Shown: positions 1 to 8,621, counted from the first letter of the stretch. The stretch: DNA of 64,000 nt from Bacillota bacterium (GCA_023459795.1 JAEWSP010000018.1:62001-126000), one strand, 5' to 3'. The notes: generated by a model not told the origin, from the sequence alone. A program made the numbers and translations.

Positions 1-277
1 GAACAAGCTTGAGGGAAGGCTTGATAGACTTGTTGAATTCAGCAGTCTTTTCAATAGCCTTGCGAACATCTCCGTCTTCCTTGAACTTTCCATCAAGTCC
101 TAAGTTGAATATACGGAAAACAAGCAGCGGCATATCGGATCCGAGGACATAGTAGTCAGTAGTTCCATCCTCGAGGGCCTTCTGATAGATAATCTCCATC
201 TTGGCCGGACGGATGAAATTCTTGGCATTGGCATCAGCAACAGCCTGAATTTGCACTAAGGCTTCTTTGTCTTCCAT
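1..277 (-). CDS. Hypothetical protein, 3' end cut by the window edge
   Basis: An open frame on the minus strand starts with ATG at 277, behind a clear AAGGAGAAC ribosome site about 6 bases upstream, and runs off the left edge. The first 92 codons are visible. The product begins MEDKEALVQIQAV, is soluble and charged, and shows no signal peptide or membrane segment. I recognise no family. It is separated by about 90 bases from the convergently placed end of ung, which lies on the same strand upstream, so it could be the last gene of that minus-strand group or have its own promoter in 278-367. Confidence 0.7.
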   Translation of the reverse strand, partial: MEDKEALVQIQAVADANAKNFIRPAKMEIIYQKALEDGTTDYYVLGSDMPLLVFRIFNLGLDGKFKEDGDVRKAIEKTAEFNKSIKPSLKLV

Positions 278-367
278 AAAATTGTTCTCCTTGATTTGAA
301 CGCTAGCACACATTAGCAAAGATTATTATACCGAATTTCGTTCCTTAAAGCGACAACGTTTTTGGTT

Positions 368-1072
368 TCAGCGACTATCTTTGATCTGCCACTGGATCGG
401 ATCGAGCTTATTATCGGAAAGGAATTGGTTTGCTCTTTTGAAGCAATCGGAGCAGAAGAAGCCCCGATAAGCGCTTAACGGAGAGGGGTGAGCAGTCTTG
501 ATTATGCAGGCTTTCTTGCTATGGATCAGAGCTTCCTTCTTCTGAGCATAAGCACCCCAGAGGAGATAAACGACGGGCTGATCCAGCTTGTCGATAGCCT
601 GAATCACATCATCCGTGAAGTTGGCCCAGCCAAGTTCCGCATGGGAATTAGGTTCCAATGCCTTTACCGTCAGGGAAGCATTGAGAAGCAGGACTCCCTG
701 CTTTGCCCAAGGCTCCAGGTTGCCGGTCTTCGGAATCGGATATCCGTATTCATAGAAGAGTTCTTTGTAGATATTCTGCAAAGATTTCGGAAGAGCGACA
801 TTGTCGTTGACGGAGAAGGAAAGTCCGTTCGCCTGCCCTTCGTTGTAATAAGGATCCTGGCCGAGGATTACGGCACGGACATTCTTAGGGGAAGTCTCGC
901 TAAGGGCGTGGAACACAAGATTGTAGGGAGGATAGACCGTCTCTTTGAGATAACGGTCAGAAACCATATCCACCAGTTTCTGGTAATAGTCCTTGTTCTT
1001 CTCGTCTTCAAGAAGCAATTCCCATTCGCCTGGGAAAGTGGTAAGCGCCTTAACAAGTTCTTCTTTAGTCAT
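368..1072 (-). CDS. ung: Uracil-DNA glycosylase (family 1)
   Basis: Removes uracil from DNA as the first step of base-excision repair. The 234-residue length is typical for family 1. The water-activating loop GQDPYYNEGQANGLSFSV (catalytic Asp about residue 73), the LLLNASLTV segment and the HPSPLSAYRGFF loop with its catalytic His are all visible. The usual His in GQDPYH is Tyr here; the catalytic Asp and the HPSP His are kept, so activity is expected. The start overlaps the end of the upstream small membrane-protein gene by 8 bases, implying translational coupling. Confidence 0.95.
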   Translation of the reverse strand: MTKEELVKALTTFPGEWELLLEDEKNKDYYQKLVDMVSDRYLKETVYPPYNLVFHALSETSPKNVRAVILGQDPYYNEGQANGLSFSVNDNVALPKSLQNIYKELFYEYGYPIPKTGNLEPWAKQGVLLLNASLTVKALEPNSHAELGWANFTDDVIQAIDKLDQPVVYLLWGAYAQKKEALIHSKKACIIKTAHPSPLSAYRGFFCSDCFKRANQFLSDNKLDPIQWQIKDSR

Positions 1073-1283
1073 GATTATTCTTCCCGGACTCTTTATCCTT
1101 CTTCTCCTGCTTCTTGGTCAGGAACATGGAAACACAAAAGAAAACCAAGGCAGCGGCAGAAATGCCGATAGCCGCAAAGCAGGCCGGATGCCACTTCGTG
1201 ATAGCGCCGATACCGATAGAGATGCCAAGCATTACAAGCGCCATTCCGATCATGATCTTCAAAGTTCTAACATTATTCGACAT
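1065..1283 (-). CDS. Small two-helix membrane protein of unknown function
   Basis: 72 residues starting MSNNVRTLK. I chose the ATG at 1283 because an AAGGAGGA site lies directly upstream (1291-1298); a longer reading from 1322 would run through that site and through the terminator at 1301-1333. Two hydrophobic segments (about residues 8-28 and 34-55) are followed by a Lys/Glu-rich cytoplasmic tail. No family recognised. It overlaps ung by 8 bases, so the two are probably cotranscribed, but nothing in the protein suggests a repair role. Confidence 0.7.
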   Translation of the reverse strand: MSNNVRTLKIMIGMALVMLGISIGIGAITKWHPACFAAIGISAAALVFFCVSMFLTKKQEKKDKESGKNNHD

Positions 1284-1300
1284 AGGGATATCCTCCTTGG

Positions 1301-1333
1301 AAAAGAAAGGAGGCGGAGCCATCGCTCCGCCTC
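1301..1333 (-). terminator. Rho-independent terminator
   Basis: Stem GAGGCGGAGC/GCTCCGCCTC (1310-1333) with a 4-base loop, followed on the minus strand by a T-rich run (1301-1309). It ends the 1358-1606 gene and separates it from the small membrane protein-ung pair. Confidence 0.85.
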
Positions 1334-1357
1334 TTGGACTCAGGACTAGAGAGAAGA

Positions 1358-1606
1358 CTACTTCTTATCGTCTTCTTTGTGACTGAACCACTTGGACTGG
1401 ATGAAATCCAGAGTATCGTCAAGGTTCTCTTCTTCCATAGCCGCAATAGCAAACATATAAGACGGCATCGGAAGAGAATCATCAGAATCAAACGTAACCG
1501 TATCTCCGTCTTCGGCATTGCCTTTGGTGATGTAATACTTGTTGTCCGATAAAAGAAGAAGTCTTCCTTCCTTTACCATCAGAACTGTTCCTTTAATCTG
1601 TGCCAT
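1358..1606 (-). CDS. Small acidic hypothetical protein
   Basis: 82 residues beginning MAQIKGTVLMVKEG. The N-terminal half looks like a small beta-barrel (alternating hydrophobics, GTVLMVKEGRLLLLSD), the C-terminal half is acidic and helical. No family recognised and no membrane segment. The ATG follows an AGGAG site in 1610-1620. A -10-like TATAAT lies on the minus strand near 1640, in the spacer shared with the divergent operon starting at 1759. A strong terminator sits just downstream, so it is likely monocistronic. Confidence 0.65.
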   Translation of the reverse strand: MAQIKGTVLMVKEGRLLLLSDNKYYITKGNAEDGDTVTFDSDDSLPMPSYMFAIAAMEEENLDDTLDFIQSKWFSHKEDDKK

Positions 1607-1758
1607 AAAACGATCTCCTTTCTGGCTTCGATACCCATATTATAATAAATTTAAAGCTAAATGAAAGAGGAACAACATTGGAATGAGTTGGAAATATATA
1701 AGGAATGACGTAAAATAAGAACGCATTCTTTAGTTCAGTTTTTTAATGGAGATAATTA

Positions 1759-2340
1759 ATGAAATTACTTGCAATTGTTTTCCCAGGCCGACGCTACAGC
1801 AGTGATCGTTCGCTGCTCTATTTTCCTTCCAAGGTCATGGAAGCAAAAGGCTTTGAAATGAAGTATCTCCACTACAACTTCGAAAAAGAGGTGGAGGACA
1901 ACAGGCCCATCGACCAGGCCATAGAAGAATCCGATGCCTATGCCCAGAAAGCATTGGCAGGAATCGACTTCAAAAGCTATGACCATATCGTGTTCCTCGG
2001 AAAATCCATCGGAACTGCCGTCAGCGGCAGAATTCGGAAAGAACTGGCCATCGACAACGTCATCGAAATCTACATCACTCCTCTTCCCCAGACCGTCCCG
2101 TATTTCCAGCGCCAGGATCTGATCATCGTCGGAGACCAGGATCCTTATTTCCCGGATCCGAACCCGATCCTCACGAACTATCCGAACAACTACGTCTTCC
2201 CGTCCAGCACCCATTCCCTGGAAAACAAGAAAAATTACCACCGTTCCATCCGCGTCATCGATGATGTCACTTCCATCGTCGACAGATACCTTACCGTCAC
2301 CCTCAAGCTTCCGGAGGAAGCAGACATCCAAACAAAGTAA
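1759..2340 (+). CDS. Alpha/beta-hydrolase-like protein
   Basis: 193 residues, shorter than most alpha/beta hydrolases. The nucleophile elbow GKSIG (Ser about residue 83) follows a hydrophobic strand, with a plausible acid in IIVGDQDPYF and a His in STHSLE. This order Ser-Asp-His fits the fold. The substrate is unknown. It is first in a tight three-gene run (6- and 12-base gaps) with a phosphoglycosyltransferase and a Wzz-like protein, so a role in envelope-polymer chemistry such as acyl or phospho-ester hydrolysis is a reasonable inference only. ATG follows a TGGAGATAATTA ribosome site. Confidence 0.6.
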   Translation: MKLLAIVFPGRRYSSDRSLLYFPSKVMEAKGFEMKYLHYNFEKEVEDNRPIDQAIEESDAYAQKALAGIDFKSYDHIVFLGKSIGTAVSGRIRKELAIDNVIEIYITPLPQTVPYFQRQDLIIVGDQDPYFPDPNPILTNYPNNYVFPSSTHSLENKKNYHRSIRVIDDVTSIVDRYLTVTLKLPEEADIQTK

Positions 2341-2346
2341 ATCAAA

Positions 2347-3066
2347 ATGGCAGAAAAACAAAAGAAAAAGCCTGCAGTTCCGGTTGCGGAGACCCAGTCC
2401 ACGCTGGAGATCCAGAAGATCCAGGCTACCGTCAATAGGGACTACTATTTCCGCAAGAAGCCGGTTTTCGGCTTCTTCAAACGTTTTTTCGATATCCTGA
2501 ATTCCTTTATCGCCATCGTGCTTCTTTCCCCGCTCCTCCTTGTTCTCTCCCTCCTGGTGAAGCTGACCTCCAAAGGCCCTGTCTTCTACAAGCACAGGCG
2601 TGTCGGAAAGAACGGAAAGATCTTCGGGATGCTGAAATTCCGTTCCATGAAGTGGGATCCCCGTCCGATCGAGCAGCAGCTCAATCCGGAACAGCTGAAG
2701 CAGTACTACACGGAATTCAAGGTCGACAACGATCCCCGTATCACCAAGATCGGAAAGTTCCTGAGGAAGACTTCCCTCGACGAGCTTCCGCAGCTCTTTG
2801 ATATCTTCGCCGGGAAGATGTCCTTCGTCGGTCCCCGTCCGGTCACGGAGATCGAGACGGAGAAGTACGGCCTTACCAGGGATATCCTTCTGTCCGTACG
2901 TCCCGGACTTACCTCCTACTGGGCAAGTCACGGAAGAAGCAATGTGGACTACCAGGAACGTGTCAACATGGAGCTTTACTACATCAAGCACCGCTCCCTC
3001 TGGATGGATTTCAAGATCATCTGCAAAACTGCCGTCGGCGTATTCAAAAGAGAAGGCGCCGAATAA
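2347..3066 (+). CDS. Undecaprenyl-phosphate sugar-1-phosphate transferase (bacterial sugar transferase family)
   Basis: 239 residues of the WbaP/PglC-type monotopic phosphoglycosyltransferase family, which transfers a sugar-1-phosphate from UDP-sugar to undecaprenyl phosphate. Visible landmarks are the N-terminal KRFFDI and hydrophobic re-entrant helix (about residues 45-70), the KFRSM motif, the TKIGKFLRKTSLDELPQL block with the catalytic Asp-Glu pair, and FVGPRP. The basic N-terminal tail of about 35 residues is extra. The start has little Shine-Dalgarno and lies 6 bases after the preceding stop, so coupling is likely. The sugar cannot be read from sequence. Confidence 0.9.
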   Translation: MAEKQKKKPAVPVAETQSTLEIQKIQATVNRDYYFRKKPVFGFFKRFFDILNSFIAIVLLSPLLLVLSLLVKLTSKGPVFYKHRRVGKNGKIFGMLKFRSMKWDPRPIEQQLNPEQLKQYYTEFKVDNDPRITKIGKFLRKTSLDELPQLFDIFAGKMSFVGPRPVTEIETEKYGLTRDILLSVRPGLTSYWASHGRSNVDYQERVNMELYYIKHRSLWMDFKIICKTAVGVFKREGAE

Positions 3067-3078
3067 AGGAGATTATTT

Positions 3079-4572
3079 ATGGAAGAAAACAAAAAAGACG
3101 GATCGAAGATCATCGTTATTCAGGACGGAAACGCCAAAGAACTGGGCCAGGGTCTTACTTTACCCCGTTACGGAAGAGGATTGAAGAAGTATTGGCCGTG
3201 GTGGGCAGGCGCCACCGTTCTTATGGGCCTTGTCGGATTCCTCGTCACGAAACTTGCCATCAATCCGAAAAAGGAGAAGCTTACCGCAACTTTTTCATAC
3301 GATATTCCGACCATTGCCGAGAAGTCCGATAACGCCAAGGTCTTCTACTTTGACGGAACTCCTTTTGATTATAGGGATATCATCAGCGCTTCCTCTATCA
3401 ACGGATTCCTTGCCAAAGATAAGGGGGGAGCGAAGAAGTACACAAACCTTTCCACGGATATCATCCTCAAGGACAACACTTTTGCTATCTCCCAGAGTGT
3501 GGATGCAAACGGAGCTGCAGTCGTTCCGGCAACTTATACCATCAATGCTGGTGTTGCTCCTTTCTCTTCCACGGAACAGGCTTCCTCTTTCACAAGAGAT
3601 CTTATCGACTACACGGCAGAACTTGCCAAGGCCAAGGTAGAGTCTTATAAGATTTCGGATTCCACTGGTTCTATCGATTCCAGCACGTCTTTCAAGAAGT
3701 CCACTTCCATTCTTTCCACCCAGTACCAGAGAGTCTCCGATGCCTATACCTTCCTTCTCTCCAATTTTTCCGAAAGCGCAGCTGTCTCCGACAGCGGGAC
3801 TACCTTGCAGGAATACCACGATCTGTTCCTCTCGAATTTCAGCAACGGATCCGAGAACGAATTTACGAAGCTGAGCCGTGAACTGCTTTCCAAGCATTAT
3901 GTCAACTTCACGGATTCCACTCTGGATAGCAATCTGGAAGAACTGAAGAGCCAAGGCAAGACGGATCTTGTCGGCCTTACCCAGATCAACGGAACCATCA
4001 CCAACCTGAAGACCGTCATCGGTACTTCCGATCGCCCGGACTCTGCTTCCTATGCAACTTATCTGGAGCAACTGAATACTGCTCTGGAAAGCCAGGAAAC
4101 CCTGAAGACGGATCTTCTCCAGTTAGGATATGTCTACACCGGGGATGCTTCCGACCCGAAGAACTACACGCTTCTGGAGACCACCCAGGAGAATTACGAC
4201 AAGGGAGTCTTCGGACAGATCCAGCACCTGGAGTGGTACAAAGGCCACAAGGATACGGACAGCTGGGGCAAGGAAGTGGCAGGTTTCCGGGATGAGATCA
4301 GCTCGATGACTGCACAGCTTACCAGTTGGACTTCCTTTACCGCCGAAAAGACAAAGTATCTCTACCGCAATTCTACAAACGGCGTCCACTACTCCACCTC
4401 GAGCGGAATCCTCTCCTCCGGCCATGTCTCTTCCGTCTTGGTTCTTTTCCTTTCTGCTATCCTAGGTTTTGCCGTTTCTTCCCTCATCACGGGAGAAATC
4501 GTTGTTGTTGCTGACAGAAAAGCTAAAAACGAAGAAACGAAGAAAGAAGATAAACCGGTTTCAGTCCAATAA
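3079..4572 (+). CDS. Wzz/polysaccharide co-polymerase-like membrane protein
   Basis: 497 residues with one membrane helix near the N-terminus (about 36-57) and one near the C-terminus (about 446-475), enclosing a large extracytoplasmic domain rich in Ser, Thr and helices. That topology, and its position 12 bases after a phosphoglycosyltransferase, match chain-length regulators (Wzz/YveK/CpsC). No BY-kinase-type Walker motif is present in the tail, and primary sequence similarity to Wzz is weak by eye. It may control length or export of the polymer begun by the upstream enzyme. The start has an AAAGGAGAT site, and a strong terminator follows. Confidence 0.55.
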   Translation: MEENKKDGSKIIVIQDGNAKELGQGLTLPRYGRGLKKYWPWWAGATVLMGLVGFLVTKLAINPKKEKLTATFSYDIPTIAEKSDNAKVFYFDGTPFDYRDIISASSINGFLAKDKGGAKKYTNLSTDIILKDNTFAISQSVDANGAAVVPATYTINAGVAPFSSTEQASSFTRDLIDYTAELAKAKVESYKISDSTGSIDSSTSFKKSTSILSTQYQRVSDAYTFLLSNFSESAAVSDSGTTLQEYHDLFLSNFSNGSENEFTKLSRELLSKHYVNFTDSTLDSNLEELKSQGKTDLVGLTQINGTITNLKTVIGTSDRPDSASYATYLEQLNTALESQETLKTDLLQLGYVYTGDASDPKNYTLLETTQENYDKGVFGQIQHLEWYKGHKDTDSWGKEVAGFRDEISSMTAQLTSWTSFTAEKTKYLYRNSTNGVHYSTSSGILSSGHVSSVLVLFLSAILGFAVSSLITGEIVVVADRKAKNEETKKEDKPVSVQ

Positions 4573-4612
4573 ACCGCTACTCTTACTAGCCGGGAAGAAT
4601 GAAAACAATTTA

Positions 4613-4640
4613 CAAGGCCCAAACGGGCCTTGTTTCTTTT
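4613..4640 (+). terminator. Rho-independent terminator
   Basis: CAAGGCCC/GGGCCTTG with an AAAC loop, followed by TTTCTTTT. It ends the polysaccharide-type operon and lies upstream of the thymidine kinase start. Confidence 0.9.
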
Positions 4641-4685
4641 ATAATGTTAGCCGTCAGTAAAAAGCGGATGGAAAGGACAGCATCT

Positions 4686-5285
4686 ATGTATCAAGAACTC
4701 CAGAAGGGTTGGATCGAAGTCATTACGGGACCGATGTTTGCAGGCAAGACGGAAGAACTGATCCGTCGCCTGAAGACTCTCTCCTATACGAAAGACAAGA
4801 TCCAGGCTTTCAAGCCCGCCATCGACAACCGGTACGACAAGAGCGATATTGCTTCCCACAACGGAAACAAGTTCACCTCTTATCCGGTGAAGGATGTCAA
4901 GGACCTGGCTTCCAAGATCCTACCGGATACGGAAGTCATCGCTATCGACGAGGTACAGTTCTTCGACAACTCCATCGTCGGTCTCTGTGACGAACTTGCT
5001 GACAAGGGAATAAGAGTGATTGTCGCCGGACTCGACACGGATTTCCGTGACGAGCCTTTCGGCCCGATGCCGACGCTTCTGGCAAAGGCCGAGATGGTGA
5101 CGAAGCTTACGGCTGTCTGCACGATCTGCGGATGCGCAGCAACTAAGACCCAGCGTATGATCAATGGGAAACCGGCGGATTATTCCGGCAAGGTCGTTCT
5201 TGTCGGCGCCAAGGAGTCTTATGAAGCCCGCTGCCGGAAGCACCACATCGTTCCCGGAAAGCCTCAGAAAGAATATCTGAAGTAA
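4686..5285 (+). CDS. tdk: Thymidine kinase (type II)
   Basis: Phosphorylates thymidine to dTMP in nucleotide salvage. 199 residues from the ATG at 4686. The P-loop GPMFAGKT lies at about residues 15-22, the AIDEVQFFD Walker-B-like motif follows, and zinc-ribbon Cys are seen in CTICG and in YEARCRKHH. A longer in-frame reading from 4599 is rejected because it passes through the terminator at 4613-4640 and family members begin close to the P-loop. An AAAGGA site precedes the chosen ATG by 8 bases. A P-type ATPase gene starts 12 bases after the stop. Confidence 0.95.
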   Translation: MYQELQKGWIEVITGPMFAGKTEELIRRLKTLSYTKDKIQAFKPAIDNRYDKSDIASHNGNKFTSYPVKDVKDLASKILPDTEVIAIDEVQFFDNSIVGLCDELADKGIRVIVAGLDTDFRDEPFGPMPTLLAKAEMVTKLTAVCTICGCAATKTQRMINGKPADYSGKVVLVGAKESYEARCRKHHIVPGKPQKEYLK

Positions 5286-5297
5286 AGAACCGAATTC

Positions 5298-8252
5298 ATG
5301 TTCCGAAAGAAAAAGCAAAACAAAGCAGAAACCATTGAAAAGGCTCCTGCAGAAGAAGAAAAAAAGACGGAAAAGGTCCTGGCTGCAAAGCCGGAGACTA
5401 CTGTTTTCCGCAAGAAGGATAAAGGCGAGGAAGTACCGGACTTCGATGCCGAAGCCCAGGAACTCCCGCAGCGGAATACGACCGAAGAAAAGAAAATCTC
5501 CCTGGATGAAACCCAGGAGATCAAGATGACCTCCAAGGCCACTGATTTCCTGAAGAGCGTCGATGAGAAGGAAATGAGGAAGAGGCAGAGAAAGGAATGG
5601 TGGCAGTCTGTTTTTGCTGTCTTTACCGGCAGGAAGAACAAGAAGCCGGCGGAGTCGAAAACCATTCCGGATGATACCATCCGTTTCAACCCCAGTGTCA
5701 CGGAAGGTCTTTCGGATGACCAGGTCGCCCAGAACGTTGCCTTAGGCTTAGTCAACCATACGGAAGATACGACCGGAAGAACGTTCCGCCAGATCATCAT
5801 GGAGAACATCTTCAGCTACTTCAACCTTGTCACAACGGCGATAGCCGTCATCCTTTTCATCTTCAAGCGTTATACCGAAGCTCTCTTTATGTGGGCGGTC
5901 ATCGCCAACGTCATCATCGGTATCGTCCAAGGCGTCAAGGCCAAGAATACCATCGACAAGCTGAAGCTCGTCACTGCCCAGAACGTCAAAGTAGTAAGGT
6001 CCGGGAAAACCAAGATCATCCCTGCCGACAAACTGGTCCTGGATGATATCTATGTCCTCAACAACGGAGACCAGATTCCGACCGACAGCTTGGTTGAGAA
6101 CGGCAGCATGGAAGTCAATGAGTCTTTGCTAACAGGCGAATCCCGCCCGGTCAAGAAGGGCATCTGTGATACCCTCTATGCCGGAAGCTTCGTTGTCTCA
6201 GGGTCCGCAATCGTACGGGCATCCTTAGTCGGTCGGTACAACTATGCCATGGGCATCCAGGCCCGTGCCAAGGAGTTCAAGAAGCCGCAGTCCGAAATCG
6301 TAACCTCCCTAAACAAGATCATCAAAGTCATCGGTATTGCCATTGTTCCGATAGGCCTTGCCCTTTTCCTGACTCAGTTCTACCTTTCCGGAAGCAACAT
6401 CAACGGCCTTTCCACAATCGAAAGAGCCTCCAATGCTATCTCCTATACGGCAGGATCCGTTGTCGGCATGATTCCGACTGGCATGTATCTTCTTACTTCC
6501 GTCGCTCTTTGCACCGGTGTCATTGCCCTCGGCAAGAAGAACACGCTCGTTCAAGACCTCTACTGCATCGAAATGCTGGCAAGAGTCAATACGCTGTGCC
6601 TGGATAAGACCGGCACATTGACGGACGGCACGATGAAGTGCACGGAAGTGCTCCGTATCGACAAGTCTGCCGACCTTAGCAAGATCGTCGGTTCCTATCT
6701 TTCTTCCTTCCGTGACACCAACCAGACCAGTATCGCTTTATCCAAAGCCTACCCGTTAAGAAGCGATTATCAGGCCCGGGATACGATTCCTTTCTCCTCC
6801 CAGAGAAAATACTCCGTGGTTACCTTCTATGATGTCGGCACCTATCTCCTCGGCGCTCCGGAATATATCTACAAAGCAAAGGACAGAACCCTTGCGAAAT
6901 ACATCGCCGACAAGCAGACAAGCGGCATGCGTGTCGTCATGCTTGCCAGAAGCGATACACCGATCGCCAACAATGAAATCACCGGAAAGATTACTCCGGT
7001 CGCTATCTTCGTTCTGCAGGACCACGTAAGACCTCAGGCTCCTGAAACAATTCGCTGGTTTGTCAATAACGGCGTACAGATTAAGATTATTTCCGGAGAC
7101 AATCCTCTTACTGCAAGCGAGATTGCAAAGAAATGCGGAGTTCCTCATGCCGAAAAGGCAATCTCCTTGGAAGGACTATCCATCCCGGAAGTCTCGGAAC
7201 TCGTGAGTCAGTACAGCGTCTTCGGAAGAGTCTCTCCGGAGCAGAAGGCTGCTATCGTCAAAGAGCTGAAGAAGGAAGGAAGAACGGTCGGAATGACCGG
7301 AGACGGAGTTAACGACATCCTTGCCATGAAGAACGCCGATTGTTCCATTGCTATGGCAAACGGTGCCTCCTCTGCTAGAAACGTCGCCCACCTCGTGCTT
7401 CTGGATTCGAACTTCTCCCATATGCCGGATGTCGTCGGCGAAGGCAGAAGAGTCATCAACAACATCCAGCGAAGCTCGGCAATGTTCCTGATGAAGACTA
7501 TCTTCACAATCGCCTTCACCATCATTGTTCTTCTTACCTACCTCGGTCCGGGACACCACGGAATGACTTATCCTTTCCGTACGAACAACATCGCAATCAT
7601 GGAGATCTGCGGTATCGGAATTCCTTCGACGCTTCTAGCCTTGCAGAAAAACGATTCCGAGATCAAAGGCCACTTTACGGCAAATATGTTCTCCCGGGCA
7701 ATCCCTGGTGCCATCTGCCTCCTTCTTGCCATCGGCATCGACTATATCCTCAAAGGCTTCAATGTCCTGGATCTGGATTCCATAGCGTCTCTTGGAGTCT
7801 TCAACGGAGCCTCCCTTTCCGGAGAAGCCCTCCTTGCCGCTCAGCAGGAAAGCTTCACGACTCTCTGTGCACTCAGCATGGCTGTCGTCTCCCTTACCAT
7901 GGTCTTCAACTGCTGCGTACCGTTCAATTCCTACCGCCTATGCCTATACGGAGCCTGCATCGTCCTGGCTTTGATTCTCATCTTTGCTCTTCCCTTCATC
8001 CCTGCCATGAGCGATAAGCCGACAAGCCTTTCAGACTCCATCGCCTGGAATATGTCCATCCAGTTTACAGGCATCGACTTCCGGTATCTGAACAAGACGG
8101 GGCTTCTGCTACTAACAATCTATATCGTCGGAGGAGCCGGGCTTCTCAACTTCCTTATCGATTCCTTCTCCTTCATGCGCGGCGAGAAGCCGAAGAATTC
8201 CCTCTATGCTTCTCTCCACGAACTTCCGCAGCATCATCTGAAAGCCAAGTAG
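5298..8252 (+). CDS. Cation-transporting P-type ATPase
   Basis: 984 residues. It carries the family motifs in order: TGES (about residue 277), the phosphorylation site DKTGTLTDG (Asp about 435), GAPE in the nucleotide domain, and TGDGVND (about 667), with paired membrane helices before and a C-terminal bundle after. Motif spacing and the M4 sequence GMIPTGM resemble the CtpE/ExP7-like group, proposed to move calcium or other divalent ions; substrate is inference. Unusual is a charged, Lys/Glu-rich N-terminal extension of about 130 residues without heavy-metal-binding Cys motifs. A terminator follows the stop. Confidence 0.9.
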   Translation: MFRKKKQNKAETIEKAPAEEEKKTEKVLAAKPETTVFRKKDKGEEVPDFDAEAQELPQRNTTEEKKISLDETQEIKMTSKATDFLKSVDEKEMRKRQRKEWWQSVFAVFTGRKNKKPAESKTIPDDTIRFNPSVTEGLSDDQVAQNVALGLVNHTEDTTGRTFRQIIMENIFSYFNLVTTAIAVILFIFKRYTEALFMWAVIANVIIGIVQGVKAKNTIDKLKLVTAQNVKVVRSGKTKIIPADKLVLDDIYVLNNGDQIPTDSLVENGSMEVNESLLTGESRPVKKGICDTLYAGSFVVSGSAIVRASLVGRYNYAMGIQARAKEFKKPQSEIVTSLNKIIKVIGIAIVPIGLALFLTQFYLSGSNINGLSTIERASNAISYTAGSVVGMIPTGMYLLTSVALCTGVIALGKKNTLVQDLYCIEMLARVNTLCLDKTGTLTDGTMKCTEVLRIDKSADLSKIVGSYLSSFRDTNQTSIALSKAYPLRSDYQARDTIPFSSQRKYSVVTFYDVGTYLLGAPEYIYKAKDRTLAKYIADKQTSGMRVVMLARSDTPIANNEITGKITPVAIFVLQDHVRPQAPETIRWFVNNGVQIKIISGDNPLTASEIAKKCGVPHAEKAISLEGLSIPEVSELVSQYSVFGRVSPEQKAAIVKELKKEGRTVGMTGDGVNDILAMKNADCSIAMANGASSARNVAHLVLLDSNFSHMPDVVGEGRRVINNIQRSSAMFLMKTIFTIAFTIIVLLTYLGPGHHGMTYPFRTNNIAIMEICGIGIPSTLLALQKNDSEIKGHFTANMFSRAIPGAICLLLAIGIDYILKGFNVLDLDSIASLGVFNGASLSGEALLAAQQESFTTLCALSMAVVSLTMVFNCCVPFNSYRLCLYGACIVLALILIFALPFIPAMSDKPTSLSDSIAWNMSIQFTGIDFRYLNKTGLLLLTIYIVGGAGLLNFLIDSFSFMRGEKPKNSLYASLHELPQHHLKAK

Positions 8253-8259
8253 AAAAAGA

Positions 8260-8292
8260 ATGGAAGCCCTCCGGAGGACTTCCATTTTTCTT
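8260..8292 (+). terminator. Rho-independent terminator
   Basis: ATGGAAG...CTTCCAT stem with an inner CCTCCGGAGG stem, followed by TTTTTCTTTT, just after the P-type ATPase stop codon. Confidence 0.9.
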
Positions 8293-8375
8293 TTGCCTGT
8301 TTTCATAGAAGAAAAGAATCGGACAGGAATTCCGCATCAGGATGCTATATCTACTCTTTAATTTTTTTATTTCTA

Positions 8376-8404
8376 TTGCAAACAATTTTTTCAAGTAATA
8401 TAAT
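8376..8404 (+). promoter_or_regulatory. Sigma-70-type promoter of tRNA-Lys
   Basis: TTGCAA (8376-8381) and TATAAT (8399-8404) are separated by exactly 17 bases. The expected start near 8411 is about 18 bases before the mature tRNA. Confidence 0.8.
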
Positions 8405-8428
8405 TAACAAGCTACAAGTTAGCGAGCT

Positions 8429-8504
8429 GGATCTTTAGCTCAGTTGGTAGAGCAACTGACCCTTAATCAGTGGGCCAAGGGTTCGAGTCCCTTAAGATCC
8501 ACCA
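8429..8504 (+). tRNA. tRNA-Lys (anticodon CTT), CCA encoded
   Basis: Full cloverleaf: acceptor GGATCTT/AAGATCC, D stem GCTC/GAGC, anticodon stem ACTGA/TCAGT, T stem AAGGG/CCCTT with loop TTCGAGT, discriminator A and encoded CCA (8502-8504). The anticodon loop is CCCTTAA, giving CTT at 8462-8464 for AAG codons. The base before the anticodon (position 33, here 8461) is C instead of the almost universal U. The gene has its own promoter and is followed at once by a terminator, so it is a single transcription unit. Confidence 0.95.
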
Positions 8505-8514
8505 GTGGAAACAG

Positions 8515-8540
8515 AGAGCTCCCGGAAGGGAGCTCTTTTT
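8515..8540 (+). terminator. Rho-independent terminator of tRNA-Lys
   Basis: AGAGCTCCC/GGGAGCTCT with a GGAA loop and a TTTTT tail, 10 bases after the CCA end. Confidence 0.9.
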
Positions 8541-8609
8541 GCTGCTGTCTATAGAATGCTTAGACTCTTCCAAAAAACGATTTTGAAGGGTAAGGTCTTT
8601 GGAATAAGG

Positions 8610-8615
8610 TATAAT
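8610..8615 (+). promoter_or_regulatory. -10 box for a probably leaderless mnmE transcript
   Basis: TATAAT ends 6 bases before the mnmE ATG (8622) and there is no Shine-Dalgarno site, so transcription would begin at or beside the start codon. The -35 region is poor. Confidence 0.45.
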
Positions 8616-8621
8616 TTCAGT

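Noticed and set aside
1765..2991. Minus-strand open frame opposite the hydrolase and sugar-transferase genes
   Set aside because: The plus-strand genes have motifs and operon spacing; the antisense product looks artificial.
4599..4685. N-terminal extension of thymidine kinase
   Set aside because: It runs through a strong terminator and the family begins near the P-loop; ATG 4686 has a proper ribosome site.
8505..8621. N-terminal extension of MnmE
   Set aside because: Covers the tRNA terminator; normal MnmE starts at MLVFDTIAALATAN.
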